A DNA stretch of 64,000 nt from Tetrastigma voinierianum (taxonomy: Eukaryota > Streptophyta > Magnoliopsida > Vitales > Vitaceae): contig JAEQBH010002845.1 in the NCBI GenBank assembly GCA_016808115.1, positions 1 to 64,000 of the forward strand. The letters are read 5' to 3'. Positions 49,226 through 60,984 of the stretch are shown in pieces (position 1 is the stretch's first letter; each line of letters starts with the position of its first letter). The position numbers and the translations under genes are program-made. The notes under the pieces are model-generated. The model was not told the DNA's origin and did not search any database. It saw only the letters and a list, made by a program, of their open reading frames with translations.

Positions 49226-49261
<36 letters not shown>
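49226..49261. repeat. (TA)n microsatellite
   Basis: About 18 uninterrupted TA units. Confidence 0.95.
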
Positions 49262-49264
<3 letters not shown>

Positions 49265-49829
49265 TAAACATTTACATTTTCCTAAATCTCTTAGTTATTT
49301 AAGCCCATTTTCTTCCTTTAGCAAACTTTCCACCTCCACCTTATATTTATGCCTTCCTCCTACAAGTCACATTATCCATAAAATCCATTAACATCCATAC
49401 CTTAATCTTGTTCAATTAATATTAACTATACTATACTTTCTAGTAACTCTTAAGCATTTTAATCACTTCCAATTGATTAAATCAGTGAACTCAACCTCTT
49501 TGTTCTCATGATTTTCTTATACTAACTCATGGCAATTACTACCCCATCTGATAGCCCAGCATGTGCCATGAAATGGTCATGCTAAAACCCGATTATTCAT
49601 ATGTCGACTGGCGAGCAACTTGGACACTTGGTGCCACCATAAATTTTCAGTCATGTTGTTATGTTCATCCGTATCCTCTGCAGGAATATGGTTGAATCTT
49701 GACTCGATAGACTCCAGGTCGAGAACACTAACGGAGTTCGGACGAAGAAGTTATGGCCTTAGGGAGATTGGAGGCCATGACCGTTGTGTCCCAGGGAATT
49801 AGTGTCTTTGTTACTTTGGATAATTTTGA

Positions 49830-50115
49830 GTCCCAATGGGTCGGGTGATTGACCTCTTTCAATGAGGATTGTTCTCCTATCAGTCTAGTGTACTTAGCAA
49901 TTTGAATCACTGGTCGGATGAGTGATGGCGAGTGTAATAAAAAATACAGTCCTTAGGTCGTAAAAGCAAGAATAAAAAAGCGCTTGGGCATAAACTTTGA
50001 ATGCATTTTTTTGAGTCCAAATGGGTCGAATTTGGGTTGACCTATTTCAGTAGTTGTTCTCTTATCAGTATAGTTTGCTGTTAGCAATTTGAATCACTCG
50101 GTCGGATGAGTGATG
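49830..50115 (+). repeat. Internal ~105-base direct duplication of the solo LTR
   Basis: The segment at 49830-49933 (CCCAATGGGTCGGGT ... AATTTGAATCACTGGTCGG ... ATGAGTGATGGCGAG) recurs at 50018-50121, about 183 bases later, with scattered changes. Confidence 0.7.
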
Positions 50116-51399
50116 GCGAGTTATCTTGAAAATAAGTCATAGGGTCGAAGAAAAAGCGGACGACATCACCACTTTAATACACCTATGCCCTTAGGCCCGA
50201 AGTGTAACAGGTAGAAGAAAATCCTCAAATGGTGTGATTCCCACGGGACCACAGCCTTTTGGTTTGGTAGAAAGCACAGACCTTGGACTTAGCGAGAATC
50301 TTGTGATTCTAGTACCGCGTGGCTGCTGTGGCGATAGATCGAGCACAATTCCCGGTTGTCGAGTTGGGCCGGTGATGAATCGAAGAAGGCTTGCTTTCTC
50401 TCTCTTTCTCTTACTCCTCTCTCGGTTTGTATGAGCGAAATGAGCTTTGATTTTAATTGTGCCATGGAACATGTGGCTCGTCAGCCATAATCAGTTTCCT
50501 TCAGTCCGTTTTCATTAAATAATTGTTAAATTACGATTTTAGTTATCTATCTGATGAGAGATCTTCAAATATTTGATATTTTTTTTGGGATTTTCTAAAT
50601 CTCGTTTAAGATCCACTCGGCCTTGGAAGTCGGCTCGAGATTTTTGTGAATCAGAGTATGCCGGAGTGTGAAATTTAATTTGGGTAACTTCGTTGTGATA
50701 TGAATTCAGTATTGAAGTCCGGGTTTGTCATCCAGGATCTAGAAAAATTTTAGATTTTTACGTGTGAGTCTGGATTTGCCATTTTTCGGAAGAATTGCAT
50801 TTTCACCCCCATAACATAATTTCGTTTTAATTATTTGATTCTTTTGGATTGATACATTATTATAAACATTTTTTTATTTTCGGGCTTGTTTTGAAAATTA
50901 CTATTCGATTTATTTGGAGTCAGTCTGTGATCAGCAGAAATTTGCTGATAGGGCTGTAAATTGAGTCCTTCATGATGATGTTCATTTCTCATGGAAGCGA
51001 TTAGGTCTCTACTTTCCTCTCACCTGATTATATCAGTATTTGTTCCTTTACTATTTTATTTATTTTATTTTATTATTTTTGTGTGTGATGTTTGTAACAT
51101 TAAATTCTTTTACATTCTATGTATCGTCTAGAACTATTATCTTCTAGATTAAACCATCACTATTCATGGGGTTCAATCAGTGTGGATCTTAAGTAGTTGA
51201 GGTGGTTGATTCTAAAATTCATGAAATCTGTACAGTTGACATATCTGGTTTCAATCCATTTACTGCCCAGATGATACTCTTGTAGTGTGTTAGATTAAAA
51301 CCATTTTCAAATTAAAACGTACTAAAGTAATTTATAGGTTTATCAATGGTTCAAGTAGACAAGATGCAAGAAATTGTAAGGCTCTTGTAACTAAGTTAA

Positions 51400-52650
51400 T
51401 TGAAGGTTTTAGTCTATATAATCGCGAGTAAAGCAGGGGCCCTTAATGGGAATAATGGTAGGAATCATGCTCCCGGCCCGTTTAATCTGACGGGGATGAT
51501 TACATTCATGTTGTTGCTAGAAGAGTTTGCCCTACCTACAATTGTTGAGATGATTTATCAGAAGATACTATTGGGGCAAACAACTTTGAGGTACAGTGGT
51601 GACCTTCTGAGATCTTCAGAACATCTGACTCACGGATTGCCTAATGAGAATCCGAATATGCATTTGACTAACTTCCTCGAGGTCTGCGACATGATCAAGT
51701 ACAATGGGGTCATTGAAGAGGCACTCGGAGTTGAGATTAACTTTTATCTAAGCGGTGATGAGGCCCAAACATTGTGGTTGATAAGTCGATACTAGGATTC
51801 CATTACTTCATGGAATGACTTAGTCGCAGTTCACGACAGTTCACCCTATCAAAAATTACTGGCCCAGTTGCAGAGATCGATACATTCGAGACGGCTAGGG
51901 AGAGAGAACCTAGTAGAGGCATGGATAGGTTTCATGGCCCATTAGGAAGTGCCGCATCCTGGTGACCCGGATGGATCTGGAGATCCACGCTTTACATAAT
52001 GGTCTTAGGGATACGACAAAATAGTGTTTGGTACTTGGAGGCGCTAATGAAGAAGACTATGAACCAAGCATGATCTACAGGATCTTTTCACTGCCTGTCC
52101 AGGTAGCCCCTAGAATGAGATTACACAATTTAGTATGAAGTAATAATGAACAAAAGTTCTCGTGAATTTGGTTACTCATGTTGCCACGACACTAAGCAGT
52201 TGACTAGGCAATGAGTACCACGAATGCCGTACAAAACCTTGGCCCAGTAGATTTGTGTGAATTCTTTGAGATAGCACAACAACATAGAGATATCGATCAG
52301 ACCTTGATGAAACATACGGTGTATGTCAAGGTTTTAATCAGCGCAACAACGAGTTGATATAGGGCCGGCTTGACTACACGTATAATCGGCCAGCGTCACT
52401 TGAGGGTCAATATGGGAGCAACAACTACCATAACCAGAATCAGGGCCAAGGGTGGTGTAGTAGTCAGAACAATCAGAGCTATGGATGGAGGAACAATCAG
52501 AACAACATGCCACCACCTCGAGTGACGAACACATGCAGAAAAAGTGGACCTTGGAAGGCAGTACTTGCGTAAATGCTTACCTCGCATATCAGCTTTATGA
52601 ATGAGACAAAGGTGAATATGCAACACCCGAGGCCACGGTGAACAATCAAG
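51400..52650 (+). pseudogene. Athila-like gag (retrotransposon gag domain)
   Basis: Fragments in three frames match Athila gag: HGLPNENPNMHLTNFLEVCD and MIKYNGV (about 51620-51710), SITSWNDLVAQF (about 51797-51833), LEIHALHNGLRDTTK (about 51977-52020), and GGANEEDY (about 52035). A Gly/Asn/Gln-rich stretch follows (GSNNYHNQNQGQGW, NNQSYGWRNNQNN; about 52410-52510), the usual spacer before the protease. Many stops; not functional. Confidence 0.75.
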
Positions 52651-52999
52651 CGGCGCGAGTTGAGAAACTTAGAGGTATAAATGTTTGAATGCGACTATTG
52701 ATAGAAGGCGGCGGGGGTTCATACCGGTATTTGAGTGGGCAGATGGGAAGGAATGAACATGCCCGAAGCGGTCACATTGAGAAGTGGTAGGGAATTAGCA
52801 ATGTGAGGCAACCACCACCGGTGATAGGGAGGTAGAAACTAAGGAAGCCATCAGAGACCGGTCGGAATGACAAGACAAAGGATGACCCGAGAAAAAAATG
52901 TGGGGAAGAGGTGAAGCGGATCATCCCAGTCACGGTTGGACCCATGGCCAGTTAGTACCCACAACGCCTGAAGAATAAAGCCCCGGACAAGCGGTTCAC

Positions 53000-53590
53000 G
53001 AAGTTGTGAAGTGTTAAACTACGTCAGCATTCCCATTTCTTGATCTTTGAACAAATGCCAGTTGTCATCAAATTATGAAGGATGTATTGTCGAGGAGAAG
53101 GCGCCGGTTGAGACGGTTAATCTCAGCGAAGAGTAGTGCCATCAACTGGGAAGCTCTGGTAGACCTAAAGACCCGAGGCGGTTTCACTATCCCACGCACC
53201 GTGAGAGCTCATCTTTTTAGAGGGAAACTACGTGTGACTTGGGGCTAGTAATCTCATGCCGTCATCCATGTTTGAAGCGTTTAGGGTTGGGTGGGCTGCT
53301 GACTATAGTCACACTCCAGGTTAAGCGGAGCGGATGTAATCAGATGGTGATAGAAGGCGTCTTAGTGAAGGTCGACAAGTTCATCTTCCCCGGCATATTT
53401 CATTGTATTAGATATGAGAGAGAATGAAATACCCGTAATCTTGGGTAGACCGTTTCTATAGCCCAGCGAAGCGTGATTGACGGTCGGAGGAGAGTTGAAA
53501 GAGTGAGGGTGCGGGAAGATGAAGTCAAGTTTAACGTGTTCGAAGAATTTGTGAGACACCGACAGTGATACATGTAGCGAGACCATAGAG
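53000..53590 (+). pseudogene. Athila-like aspartic protease region
   Basis: Fragments FTIPRTV (about 53181-53202), a DLGAS-type active-site block and NLMPSSMF (about 53228-53270), LGGLLTIVTLQV, then VIEGVLVKVDKFIFPG (about 53350-53395), IPVILGRPF (about 53430-53455) and EDEVKFNVFEE (about 53518-53550). Together these are the retropepsin of gypsy Athila elements, in broken frames. Confidence 0.75.
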
Positions 53591-54179
53591 GTATAGTGTA
53601 ATACAGCTAAGTGGTCTCATTTGTCCCCTTTGGAGGCTAGCACGGTGCTAAGCGATTCGGAAAATGGGGAGAAGAAGGCGAGAATATGGATGGACTCACT
53701 TGAACCTAATAGGAAATAACCATGAACCCCTAGGAGAAAATACGCAAATGTCAGTGCCACCTGTTGAATAGCCACCCGAGATGGAGCCAGCCCTTGCCTA
53801 GCCGTGAGGGTATGCTTATCTCGAGGAATCTTCCACCTTACCGGTGATTATTTCACGTCACGGCGCGAGAGGAAGAAGCTATTGAGGATCTCTGGGATGC
53901 AAGGCGCGCAGGCGGGTCTGCGGCGAATTTAGAAAGGATTGCCCTTACATGTGCATGCGCTCGAATCTTGTTAGAAGATGGTCATAGGCGCCCGGTGGAA
54001 GCTTGGAGGAGTTAATCCGGTATGAAGAGGTAGTACTTGGAGGTACTAAATGTTGTCTGGGGATTATTTATCAGTTTGAGATTCATGAGTAGAAATCAGG
54101 TGGAATTGCAAAAAGGGAGGAACAACAGTGATAAAACTGTGAAACATTTTGCCACTCTAAGAGCAGTCCACGGGATGGA

Positions 54180-55200
54180 GGGATTTGTATTGACTAGGAA
54201 TTGAACAAGGCTACCGAAAGACCATTCCCCCTGCTGGATTCTGGATCGGATGTTGGATCAGGCCCTAGCGGGATCACGAATCTTATTGTTTTTGGATGGG
54301 TACTCCATTCTGTTGATTCGCGATAGCCCGAAGATCGGGGAAGGCGGGCATTCACATGCCCGTATGGTGTGCGTTGCAGAATGCTCTTGGTTGTGTAATG
54401 CCAGGTACATTCGGCGTTGTATGATGGCCATATTCTCGGATAGTTTGAAGGACAATTGAGGTGTTCGTGGATGACTTTTACGTATTGGGGGGACCTTTGG
54501 CAATTGCTTGGACAACTTGAGATCGGTGTTGATTAGATCTCGAAACCCGATCTTATTGTAATTGGGAGAAGTGTCATTTTATGGTATAAGAAGGCATAGT
54601 GGACCTTGGGATTTACAGGGAATAGAGGTAGATAAAGCAAAAGTGAAACAATGAAACTAAGCCATCGGCGGTAAGGGACATAAAGTTTTTTGGGCCACCT
54701 TGAGTTTCATGAATGTTTTGTAAAAGACTTTTCTTAGATTACAAAGCCATTGTCTAATCTACTGGTCCAAGGGACACCATTTGAGTTCGACGAGTAGTGT
54801 GTGCGAGCATTTTCAGTCTTGAAAGATAAATTAGTATCGACCGTTGTGTGCTTTAGATTGGTTCCCATTGAGCTATTAATGGCGCAAGTGATTATACGTC
54901 GAGCTAGTGCCTAGGGCGAAAGCGAAAGAATATTCCGGGTTATCTACTATCTTGGTCGGACCTTGAATGATGCCCAGGTTGAACTATGCCACCACGGAAA
55001 AGTTGTTGGCCATTGTTTTGCCTTTATTAATTCGTCCTATTGATTGGCAATAAGGTAATTGTGCACATTACCCTCCGTAAAGTACCTTGTGACTGAGGCG
55101 CCATGCAGAACTAATAGGTGGGTCCTCACATTTGCGAAATTTGACTTAGAGATTAAAACGAAAGACGAAGGCCTAGTTGCGAACCATCACGATTAGAAGG
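54180..55200 (+). pseudogene. Athila-like reverse transcriptase and RNase H
   Basis: RT: LNKATE/RPFPLL (about 54205-54240), FLDGYSILL (about 54290-54320), the LCNAP block (about 54390), CMMAIFSDSLKDN (about 54418-54459), then FVDDF, the metal-binding active-site box (about 54463-54478), and GIEVDKAKVKQ (about 54623-54655). RNase H fragments YATTEKLLAIVLP (about 54985-55025), RWVLTFAKFDLEIKTKDEG (about 55115-55170) and VANHHD follow. Stops and shifts throughout. Confidence 0.78.
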
Positions 55201-55269
55201 CGAGAATGGGAGTCCATGTAATGATATCGGGCGAAGTAGCTCTTACTTGATTCCTGGGCGAAAAAGATG

Positions 55270-56580
55270 GTTCCATGGTTGCCAGACTATATGAATTATT
55301 TAACAGTATTGGCAGTGATCCGCCGGTTGCTACGCTTGAAGGGATTCTTTGCCTGATTGAAACCTCTTTGGGAGGAACCCATTCTACTCTGAAACCTTGT
55401 CTTGCGACGAGTGATAAAGCGATGTACGAAGATGAAATAAGCAGCATTCTAAACCACTGCCACACTTTACCATGTGGGGGTATTTCGGAGGCCCGGAGGG
55501 ACGGCGACAAAGGTACTTCAATTGGGTTTCTCTTGGTAGCCTATTCGGGATGCGCACCGGTTTGTATCCACCTCGACAAGATACCAAAGACTAGGAGCAT
55601 TTCTAAAAATGATGGAACCACCAGTAGCACAATTCTAGAAGTTGAGCTATTTGATTTGTGGGGATGGATTCATAGTTCATTTTCTCCTCATTTGGTAACT
55701 TGTAATCTTGCTTACAGTAGATTATGTCTCTAAATGGGTAGAAGCAATGCAGAAGCGGCACCAAATGATGCGGTGGTAGCCATGTTCAGTACCATGTTTA
55801 CGTTTCGGCACTCCATGACGATCGAGATGGAGGAACTCACATGCAATAAGATATGGATTGACAAAGTTTTGAAAAATATAGATGCGACATACGCACATCA
55901 GCTATATACCATCCAGTAGATGGGCGAGACGGAGGTGTGAACCAGAGACAAAGTCTATTATGGAGAACGATAAATAGCTCGGGGCGGTTGGTCGGTAGTT
56001 TTCTGGGCATCTGAGGACAACATTTAAAACACCATTGGGTATGTCGCCATTCCGAATAGTTTATGGGAAAGCATGCCACCTACCGATGGAATTGGAGCAT
56101 AGGGCTTACTGGGCCACTCGCATGTTGAACACAGACAGCAAATTAGCAGGAGAGAAGCGGATGCTACAACTCAGTGAATTGGACGAATTCCGCAACGAGG
56201 CGTATGAGAATGCTTGAATATACAAGGAAAAGATGAAAGCCTAGCACGATAAACATATCGCTAGGAAAGAGTTCGAGGCGGGGCAACATGTCCTCTTGTT
56301 AATTCTCAAATAAACTTTTTCTCAAAATTAAAGTCAGATGGTGAGGGACCATTCACGGTGGAAAGTTTTTTCATGGAGAGGCGGAAGTTATGCACCCACG
56401 AGAGAAGGAACATTCAAAGGTAACACCCGAGTTGGAAGCCATACTTTGGGGAGGCGAGTTCCCATGCGAATAAGCGGATATTTCACTAAGCACACGGAAG
56501 GAGTGCGTGGGAGTCATATAAGCTCGAGATCGGACACGTGAGATTCGGAGATTATCGGGCTAGCGACGATAAACAAAGCG
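55270..56580 (+). pseudogene. Athila-like integrase
   Basis: The zinc-binding HHCC region is seen as ILNHCHTLPCGG (about 55449-55484), GFLLVAYS/DAHRFVST and R-SIS (about 55525-55600). The core begins ILEVELFDLWG (about 55632-55664) and VDYVSKWVEAM (about 55715-55750). The later core and C-terminal part is the best preserved: FKTPLGMSPFRIVYGKACHL, ELEHRAYWATRMLN, GEKRMLQLSELDEFRNEAYE (56025-56215), HDKHIARKEFEAGQHVLL (about 56247-56300) and GPFTV. The line ACTTGGGAGGCAACCC at 56583 marks the end of pol. Confidence 0.8.
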
Positions 56581-56847
56581 CTACTTGGGAGGCAACCCAT
56601 GCTTTTTGAACTCTTTCTTTTCGTAGTCTAACTTTGTTAGTTTTAGTTTTTAGCATCTTTTGTCAATCTCTTTCCGTAATCGGGCTTTTATTTTGATTGT
56701 CTGTTTTCAGGGCCCGAGGCAGCAATTAGCGTGGAGGATCCGCTCGAGAAGATCATTTCAGAAGTGTGAAGGGGTCAAAATTGCATTCAGGGGGTTTTCT
56801 CAAAACTTAGAAAATTGTTGAAAATTTTTCATTTTGACCTTCTTTGT

Positions 56848-57160
56848 CACGTCGCGACATTGGATCTCAACGTCGCGACGTTGTCACATCACAACGTCTA
56901 AATGTCGCGACGTTGTCACGTCACGATGTCCAAACGTCGCGACATTGCTTGAACCATGAAAAACCAAGCCTCGGTAATGTCGCGACGTTGGATCTCAACG
57001 TCTCGACGTTGGCAGCTCCACCCTCTAGAATGTCGCGACGTTGGATCCAAACGTCGCGACATTGGATTTATAGCCTCTTTGTCATTCGCGGCGTTGGGTC
57101 GCGTCGCGTGCGCGACTCTACCCTCGGGAGCGTCAGCGGCGTTGAGCTCGAAACGTCGCG
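56848..57160 (+). repeat. GTCGCGAC motif cluster 2 (well preserved)
   Basis: Dense copies of RYGTCGCGACRTTG, often followed by GATCTCAACG, spaced 15-45 bases apart. Most are intact palindromes; the rest (GTCTCGAC, GTCACGAT, GTCGCGGC) are single changes. The array is followed at about 57063 by GGATTTATAGCCTC, recalling the GATTATAAATAGCC after cluster 1. Its open frames with repeated SRR/QRRD are by-products. Confidence 0.85.
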
Positions 57161-57639
57161 GCGTTGCCCTTGTTTCTGACGAGGCCCTCATTTTTGTCCT
57201 CCCCATGACCTCGTCGACATCCTCCAGCACCTCCATTATTCTGAACTCAGACCACCACAATCGCCTGCCTGCAGATCTTAGAGCACCCCACTTGTCTCCG
57301 CATCTGAAGTCTCATCGCTCTCGTGACCCCGTTTGGTGCCCTAGCATGTTCTGTCGGTTCCCAGTGAGTTCAGAACTCTTTTAGGTCGGCACCGTCTTGT
57401 CCCTATCGTTAGGTCTGGTTAGAGCCAAAAGGAACATTAGGTGCGCCTAGAGGTCGTGGCAGTATCCTTGTCACCATTCCAACCTTCGGTCCCATTGTGC
57501 ACCCTAGGTGCTCGATCAATTGTCTAGGTCACCTGGGAGTGGCCTCCTTTGTGCCATTCGGCCCCAGTGCGCCCCTTGGTGATTAGGAGGTCTAGAGCCA
57601 CCCCTCTACACCTATGTCGGGTAAGTGACAAAGTTATTA

Positions 57640-58680
57640 GCTAAACGGGGTGAACTAGTGAGGAGCAAGCCTTGAATTTAAACCTCAAGTTTGTTAATGA
57701 GGTGCGGCCGATGGGACAACTTTTATTGTAAAAATGGATCTTGTAAAGAAAGGAGCTTCCACCACCTTGTGACTTCTTTAGCAAAACAATTCTTGAATGG
57801 AGTGGCGAGCTATGCGACCACCTCGTCCGAGGCGGGGCGGAGTGTGGTGCGGGAGTCATGACCTCGCCTCCGTATCGTGAAAGCGGTCAGGAGTGCATGG
57901 AGTGTTGTGGGCTTGTGAGAGTCTATATTAACCAATTCTATAATCTTGACTGGTCCACTTTGAGCCCACGATCGGCTCGTAGGCGTGGTACATCAAGGTC
58001 TCGGGTGCGACGTGGCGGGGTAGTGGAAGCTGAATGTGAAGGAACATGTGTGCCGCGAGGCTGACTGTTGGCTTATATTCCCAAGGTGTAGCGTCGCAAT
58101 AAATTGGCGTCTCAATTAGGCCTCAGGCGTGTGTGAGGTGGTAAACTGGCGTGCCACTGTAAACTCATGTCGTCAGACATGCCAGATGTTGGGCGGGTTA
58201 TAGGATGCCATCCTCCGCGGGGTGTGAAAATGAACACAGGGCACCCTTTCATATCGACCTATGCAAGCAAGCGGGAGTTGCCAGAGGACAATGAGGCGTG
58301 GATACACCCATTCAAACCTGTGGTGGTATGACAAGCTGGTTTTTATGACTACACGGCGATTAATGCGAATCGACGATGAACCCTCGGTGAGGATGAGCTT
58401 CAAATGTGGGGCGCTTTAGCCTGGTCAGAATCTGGAGTGGTGGTGGAGTCCTCCACTCACCCTGCCTCCACGGCCGACACGGAGGAGGCCCCATCGATCA
58501 GGCCTTGGCTGAGGGCCGGTGTGTATCTTGTGTCGATGCTTTACGGGATGGACCTGAACGCAGGAGTCCTCATTACCCGGGATGTGGAGAGCCTCAGAGG
58601 CTTGTGCCAGTCTTTGGCTAGCCGGGCTGACCATTCTAAGTGGCGTTATCGAGCACGCTCTTGACTTCGCCCTACGCGAC
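57640..58680 (+). pseudogene. Remnant of a 3' ORF in env-like position
   Basis: GC-richer sequence than its surroundings, with several overlapping medium ORFs (for example 58404-58664). Read across frames, it recalls the plant retrotransposon domain that Athila elements encode between pol and the 3' LTR: a VREF-like block near 57840 and a CVDALRDG/LYGMDLNAG segment near 58530. No signal peptide or membrane segment is evident. The similarity is weak, and the main evidence is position. Confidence 0.3.
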
Positions 58681-59248
58681 CACGGAAGTCGCGGTGACCA
58701 CGGCCAGTCCACGGGAAGTTTCCTCGCATCTCTTGTTTCTTTTATAGCTAGATGGGGTTCTTGCATATTTGGGGGTGTGGTGATTGGATTTTATTAGGTT
58801 GCATGATTTCGTATTGACATTTTACCCAGCGTTTCTGCTGGTTTGAGTTAGGTTTGTTTTGTTTACTTTAGTATGTCGAGTCTGTGTTTTGATATGTGTT
58901 TAGCGGGTTATCCTTATGTTTTTGTTGATTGCGTGATGCCGTACATGGGAGTCGAGGATCCTCTTTGGCCGGAGTCCAAAATAATCCTTGGATGAACATA
59001 GTATAAATCGAGAGAAAGGATCAGTAGGGTGTTAGATACTCTGAAATTTCATATTTGAATGAGTGGGAGACAAAGTGATCACCTCAGGATACTCAAAGAA
59101 ACAGCCTCTCGATGAGCTTTATCCACCCACATAGATGACACCTCTAGGGTATGCCTGGCGTCGAGCAGGCTACTGGGTTCAGCAGGCCAGGGGTCTCTAA
59201 GCACACCAAAGTGGACACCTTTAAATAAAAGGATTGCCTTTGAGCCCC

Positions 59249-59284
59249 AAATAAAAAAAATAAAAAAATAAAAAAATAAAAAAA
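59249..59284 (+). repeat. (AAAAAAT)n microsatellite
   Basis: Five near-perfect units of A6-7T. Confidence 0.9.
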
Positions 59285-59961
59285 CATATGAAGAGAATAA
59301 GTGGGATCTTCTAATCGGAATCCCGAAGCACAGTCCTAGGGGCCTTTCAAAGCCTAATACAAACCAAGCGGCTAGGGGCCATTAGTTCACTGCAGATTAC
59401 GAGGGAGACGGAAGAGATGGAAGTTTCCATAGCTTAGGGCCCTTAGGTTTGGTTAAGTGTTCGGGGTGAAGTTCGAGGGAGCTGAATGTAGGTGCCCTTA
59501 ACCTGGTAGTTTGGGAGTCACCAACTAATCCCTTCTGAGACACTTAGCATAAACTTACGGGCACTAGTTTTCTTTACAGTGGTGGTTAATGAATAAACAT
59601 GGTGCGTTCTTATCAGCCAGTAGTTAGACTCTCCCGACTAGGTGAGTTGAACTCGAGTTTGGGGGTGTCGGGCCAGAATTATGCTAGAGATCACGTATTC
59701 CAATGCATAGGTCCTTGGAAGGCTATTGAGATACCTCGGTGCGTCATTGTCAAGCGCACGGAGTGTTCAAGCGAATTCTTTGAAGGGAATTAGACCACCC
59801 TTATGGATCTCCTGAAATTCGAACAAAAAGGCAAGATTTGTGAGTCGGTCCATTTTGATCCTTAGTCTGTCAGCATGTGCATCACAATCTTGGTGTTAGG
59901 TTATAGTATGTAGGTTGTGTGTCCGGTTTAGAGTCTGTTTCTTGCTTGGGGATAAACGCAG

Positions 59962-59974
59962 TAAGTTTGGGGTG
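59962..59974 (+). other. Polypurine tract of the Athila-like element
   Basis: AAGTTTGGGGTG immediately before the 3' LTR's TGATGG, preceded by CTTGCTTGGGGATAAACGC, the typical layout at the plus-strand priming site of this clade. Confidence 0.7.
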
Positions 59975-60984
59975 TGATGGCACACAAAACACTCAGTGTC
60001 ATACCGTGATAAATGTCTTTTGGTTTAGCTCTATCTTATAGTTAATCCTTATGGCGATGCTTGATTTTTTGCATTGTTATATGAATGGCGAGGTGCGGAG
60101 CGAAAGAGGGTTTGGGATCATTTTGGAAGCGGGAGAGAAAGGCGAAAGGCAGCATCATTAAAGCGAGGACGAAAATGTCGATGGGATGGGAAGCGTACGG
60201 ACGAGACACAGCATAATGCGGCGACCAGATCATTGGAGAAGACACTTGCTTTTGTGTTTTCTTCTTTTCTTAAAAATGGCTAATGATTTATAGATTGATT
60301 AAGTGTATAACCAAGTCCAGTATGTTCTAGATTCACATCTAGGGTTTTGTTAAACCCTATCACGATTGCATGGATTAATATTTTGATTTTATATTATTCA
60401 GTTATTTATGACTTGTTTGCATCTGCTCTATATCTGCGATTTATATACATGTGATGACTGGCCAACATTGGCATGATCTTGCTGGGTATCCGAGATCGAG
60501 AGGTGAGGACGCCCGAGTGACGATTAGAGTGACCTAGGTCAATTCGGGTAGAGAGTTATCCTAGATTCCGGGTGGTGATTAAGGTTAGAACATTTAAGCG
60601 TTTGGACAGCATTGGGTTTGGGGTAGAATGCACTCAGCTACTCTTTGAATGGCGGGATCTTATTACTCGAGAGGGAATGTATCTGTGACACGATCACCCC
60701 TCAGTTAATAAGTCACGAATAGTGAATAATAATTCCCTTGGTAGTTCTCCATTAAAAGTGGCGGGAAACGAACATCTCCCGCAAACACGATGATTCTTGA
60801 GATAAATTAGTTTAGTTTAATCTCACACCTTAGTTAATTAGTCATTCAAAGCTTCGTCCATATAATATTCAAGTAATTCGTTAGTCAACGTGCTTCTCCT
60901 TGGATGTCCGTGCCCAGGTACGTACATTGCGATGTGACACGTGCGCGCGCGGCATTGGCGATATATTTGTCACGCTTTATTGTC
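59975..60984 (+). repeat. 3' LTR of the Athila-like element
   Basis: Aligns with 43978-45144, starting TGATGGCAC and ending TTTATTGTC. Numerous substitutions and indels against the 5' copy indicate an old insertion. It lacks the GC-rich insert found in the 5' LTR. The flanking target duplication is not recognisable. Confidence 0.82.

Larger units (their letters stand above)
47841..50209 (-). mobile_element. Probable solo LTR nested in the Athila-like element
   Basis: Plus-strand ends are TGTTGGGTTTC and GAAGTGTAACA, so on the minus strand it begins TGTTACACTTCGGGCC, like long gypsy LTRs, and is 2.37 kb. It shares with the 37.0-40.9 kb LTR a block ending GAAGTTATGGCC (49747-49758; 39900-39913). 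No internal region. No clear target duplication was found, so the boundaries are provisional. Confidence 0.5.
43978..60984 (+). mobile_element. Athila-like Ty3/gypsy retrotransposon, near complete but decayed
   Basis: Two related LTRs (43978-45144 and 59975-60984), a tRNA-Asp-like PBS after the first, a purine-rich tract before the second, and between them gag, protease, RT/RNase H and integrase remnants in gypsy order. The line ACTTGGGAGGCAACCCATGC just after integrase is a known Athila-clade signature. A long 5' region (45.2-51.4 kb) includes a nested solo LTR, and a 3.4-kb stretch lies between integrase and the 3' LTR, where this clade often has an extra ORF. Every domain has stops and frame changes, so the element is dead. 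Confidence 0.85.

Noticed and set aside
56848..57160. Possible CRISPR-like array (short repeats with spacers)
   Set aside because: Spacing is irregular, the repeats are an 8-base palindrome, and the genome is a plant's.
56844..57384. Overlapping ORFs of 111-142 codons with repeated SRR/QRRD motifs
   Set aside because: Created by the GTCGCGAC repeat, which is open in several frames; no protein family fits.
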